Shown: positions 62,640-64,000 of the stretch, in pieces
Layout of the letters: the number at the start of each line of letters is the position of its first letter
How positions within the stretch are numbered: the first letter of the stretch is position 1
Source of the DNA: Bin55 sp963667455
GTDB taxonomy: Bacteria > Pseudomonadota > Gammaproteobacteria > Pseudomonadales > Azotimanducaceae
Length of the DNA: 64,000 nt
Assembly (NCBI GenBank): GCA_963667455.2
Contig: CAXXFR010000013.1
Coordinates: forward strand, 124,001-188,000
Reading direction: 5' to 3'
Notes under the pieces: generated by a model
The model's input: the letters and a program-made list of their open reading frames with translations, nothing else
The model's database searches: none
What the model was told of the DNA's origin: nothing
Program-made: the position numbers and the translations under genes

Positions 62640-63802
62640 GAGGTGAAGCTCCAGTGTCCGATTCCCATCGCCTCACGTATTACTTGATTCTTGATGAATC
62701 CCGTGCGATCAAATGCTCGGATGCCCAGGTTTCTAATCCAGCGGGAGCTTGGACCACTCCAGCCCCATACATTCAGGAAACAGGACATCAGTTGCATGGT
62801 CATCAACGCCTTGGTTCTGCGTTGAATGGCGAATCGCGACAAAGATGACCGACTCAGACTGGCGATATCAGTTTTCTCGATTTGACTGGCAAGTGCACGT
62901 CCATCCTCAACGCCTAGATTTACTCCGTGACCTGCAAGCGGGTGTATGGTGTGGGCTGCATCACCGATGATCACAACCCAAGGCTTTGGGTTCATCGTAT
63001 TGACGATTGCATGGGTCAAAGGAAACGACGCTCGACGCTCGATGTCTTCAACAGTGCCACAGACTTGCTCGGTGGAAGATTCTAGGTACGAGGCGAAGTC
63101 GCTGTCGTTCAACTCCAACAATTCTCGGCATCTCTCTGACTCCATGCTCCAGATCACCGATACGGTGTTAGAGTCGGTCAGCGGAAGGAGAGCTAGAACA
63201 CCATTGTGAAACTTCTGCCACGCTGTGTTTCGATGAGGTCGTGAGGTACGAGCGACAGTTACCAGCGACATTTGCCCTAACTCTTGCGCTTTTTGACCAG
63301 AATCCACCAGTTTTGCTGTCGATGACCGCTGTCCCTCGGCGATTACAAGCAAATGACACGAAACTTGCACGCCGTTACTCAGTGTCAACTGCTGACCCAC
63401 AGAGTCGACTGCAACGATGTGAGCGTTCTCTCGAACTTCAAGCATATTTCGGCACGAATCGTAACTTCGTCGAACCACATTGCCGTGATCGAACACCCAC
63501 GCAAGTGCTGTGCTTCCTACGGAGTCCGAAGAGAACGTCAAGGATGCCGAGCCGTCCTCCTCCCAAATGTTCATTCGTTCGATCGGTTGTCCCTCGTCCG
63601 AACTTGCAACTTTAAGCTCACAGAGCCAATCTACGTTGGCCGGCGAAAGCGCGATCGATCGTAGATCGAAACCCAGACGCTCTTGCGACACAGCAGGAGG
63701 TTTTGGTTCGATGACTAGCACTCGGAAGCCCTTGGACGAAAGAGCTAGTGCGGTGGCTGATCCGGTCAGTCCACCACCACTGACGACGATGTCAACGTCC
63801 AT
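62636..63802 (-). CDS. FAD-dependent monooxygenase of the UbiH/UbiI/VisC family
   Basis: Ubiquinone-type ring hydroxylase. The 388-residue product has the FAD motif VSGGGLTGSATALALSSKG, an R..AL segment (FDLRSIALSPAN) and the second FAD motif GDAAHTIHPLAGHGVNLGVED. The middle part VIWSMESERC is as in UbiH. In E. coli pepP is followed by ubiH and visC/ubiI and then gcvTHP; here a single hydroxylase holds that place, so which ring position it oxidises is open. It overlaps pepP and gcvT. Confidence 0.9.
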   Translation of the reverse strand: MDVDIVVSGGGLTGSATALALSSKGFRVLVIEPKPPAVSQERLGFDLRSIALSPANVDWLCELKVASSDEGQPIERMNIWEEDGSASLTFSSDSVGSTALAWVFDHGNVVRRSYDSCRNMLEVRENAHIVAVDSVGQQLTLSNGVQVSCHLLVIAEGQRSSTAKLVDSGQKAQELGQMSLVTVARTSRPHRNTAWQKFHNGVLALLPLTDSNTVSVIWSMESERCRELLELNDSDFASYLESSTEQVCGTVEDIERRASFPLTHAIVNTMNPKPWVVIIGDAAHTIHPLAGHGVNLGVEDGRALASQIEKTDIASLSRSSLSRFAIQRRTKALMTMQLMSCFLNVWGWSGPSSRWIRNLGIRAFDRTGFIKNQVIREAMGIGHWSFTS

Positions 63803-64000
63803 TTGCCATTAGCGCTTCGATTTCGTTGACAGTCTTGGGGCAACTTGCCGAAAGAACCAGATGTCCTTCTGGTGTGACTAGAACATCGTCCTCGATTCGA
63901 ATTCCGATTCCGCGCCATTTGGGGTCGACATCGTTCATGGATTCGTTCGAAGGGATGTAGATTCCCGGTTCCACTGTGAGCACCATGCCGGGAGAGAATT
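63792..64000 (-). CDS. pepP: Xaa-Pro aminopeptidase, C-terminal part (5' end outside window)
   Basis: The frame enters at the right edge and reads FSPGMVLTVEPGIYI and RGIGIRIEDDVLVTPEGHLVL, the metal-binding Glu motifs of M24 peptidases, and ends EIEALMANGR. These are the last 68 residues. It overlaps the Ubi-type hydroxylase by 11 bases in the conserved pepP-ubiH order. Confidence 0.92.
   Translation of the reverse strand, partial: FSPGMVLTVEPGIYIPSNESMNDVDPKWRGIGIRIEDDVLVTPEGHLVLSASCPKTVNEIEALMANGR

Noticed and set aside
1..64000. CRISPR arrays, toxin-antitoxin pairs and known anti-phage systems
   Set aside because: No regularly spaced repeats and no recognisable components were seen; the tandem NPY genes are gene-sized duplications.

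Overview
The window looks like a chromosomal segment of an uncultured gammaproteobacterium. Several blocks match the gene order I know from Escherichia coli or Pseudomonas: rpmB-rpmG-mutM/coaD, rsmD/ftsY-ftsE-ftsX, rppH-ptsP and lgt-thyA, and pepP-Ubi hydroxylase-gcvT-gcvH-gcvP. FabV, LpxL-type acyltransferase and TonB receptors also fit a Gram-negative host. Base composition is near balanced. The IS at 5.75-6.81 kb is visibly GC-richer and the 31-34 kb stretch visibly AT-richer than the rest.

Layout. 0-2.4 kb: an accessory edge with a tyrosine recombinase running off the left end, a perfect inverted repeat, a repeated 15-mer and two small secreted/membrane proteins. 2.4-4.1 kb: ribosomal proteins L28 and L33, MutM (apparently starting with AUC) and CoaD. 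4.3-18.8 kb: a polyketide locus with two related alpha/beta hydrolases, a stand-alone carrier protein, an Sfp-type phosphopantetheinyl transferase and a 3428-residue type I PKS, interrupted by a fresh IS1595-type insertion. A SulP-STAS-cNMP transporter is divergent from the PKS. 21.2-24.5 kb: rsmD, ftsY, ftsE, ftsX. 24.5-27.7 kb: a subtilase gene split by a frameshift and an outer-membrane protein. 28-38 kb: two paralogous TonB receptors bracketing a low-GC tandem array of NPY-motif membrane proteins (third copy decayed) and a MaoC-like hot-dog protein. 38-49.5 kb: DUF192, LpxL-like, ilvE, argE, ilvD, hemE, fabV, dapD, folA, thyA, lgt. 49.6-58.3 kb: NRDE protein, atypical SDR, ptsP, rppH, YyaL-like protein, CmcJ/AsaB-like oxygenase, second SDR. 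58.3-64 kb: gcvPB, gcvPA, gcvH, gcvT, a Ubi-type hydroxylase and truncated pepP, all on the minus strand.

How it fits together. The most unusual system is the PKS locus. Its first module is complete and fully reducing with a C-methyltransferase (KS-AT-DH-cMT-ER-KR-ACP), so a methyl-branched, largely saturated chain is the natural guess. Behind it is a second KS with an intact Cys-His-His triad, then an AT that has lost its catalytic serine; the protein ends there without ACP or thioesterase. The separate carrier protein and the two hydrolases are the obvious candidates for the missing functions, and the PPTase would activate the carriers. The locus sits between coaD and rsmD, which lie close together in related genomes, so it was probably inserted there. 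All functional statements are read from sequence alone; no database search was run.
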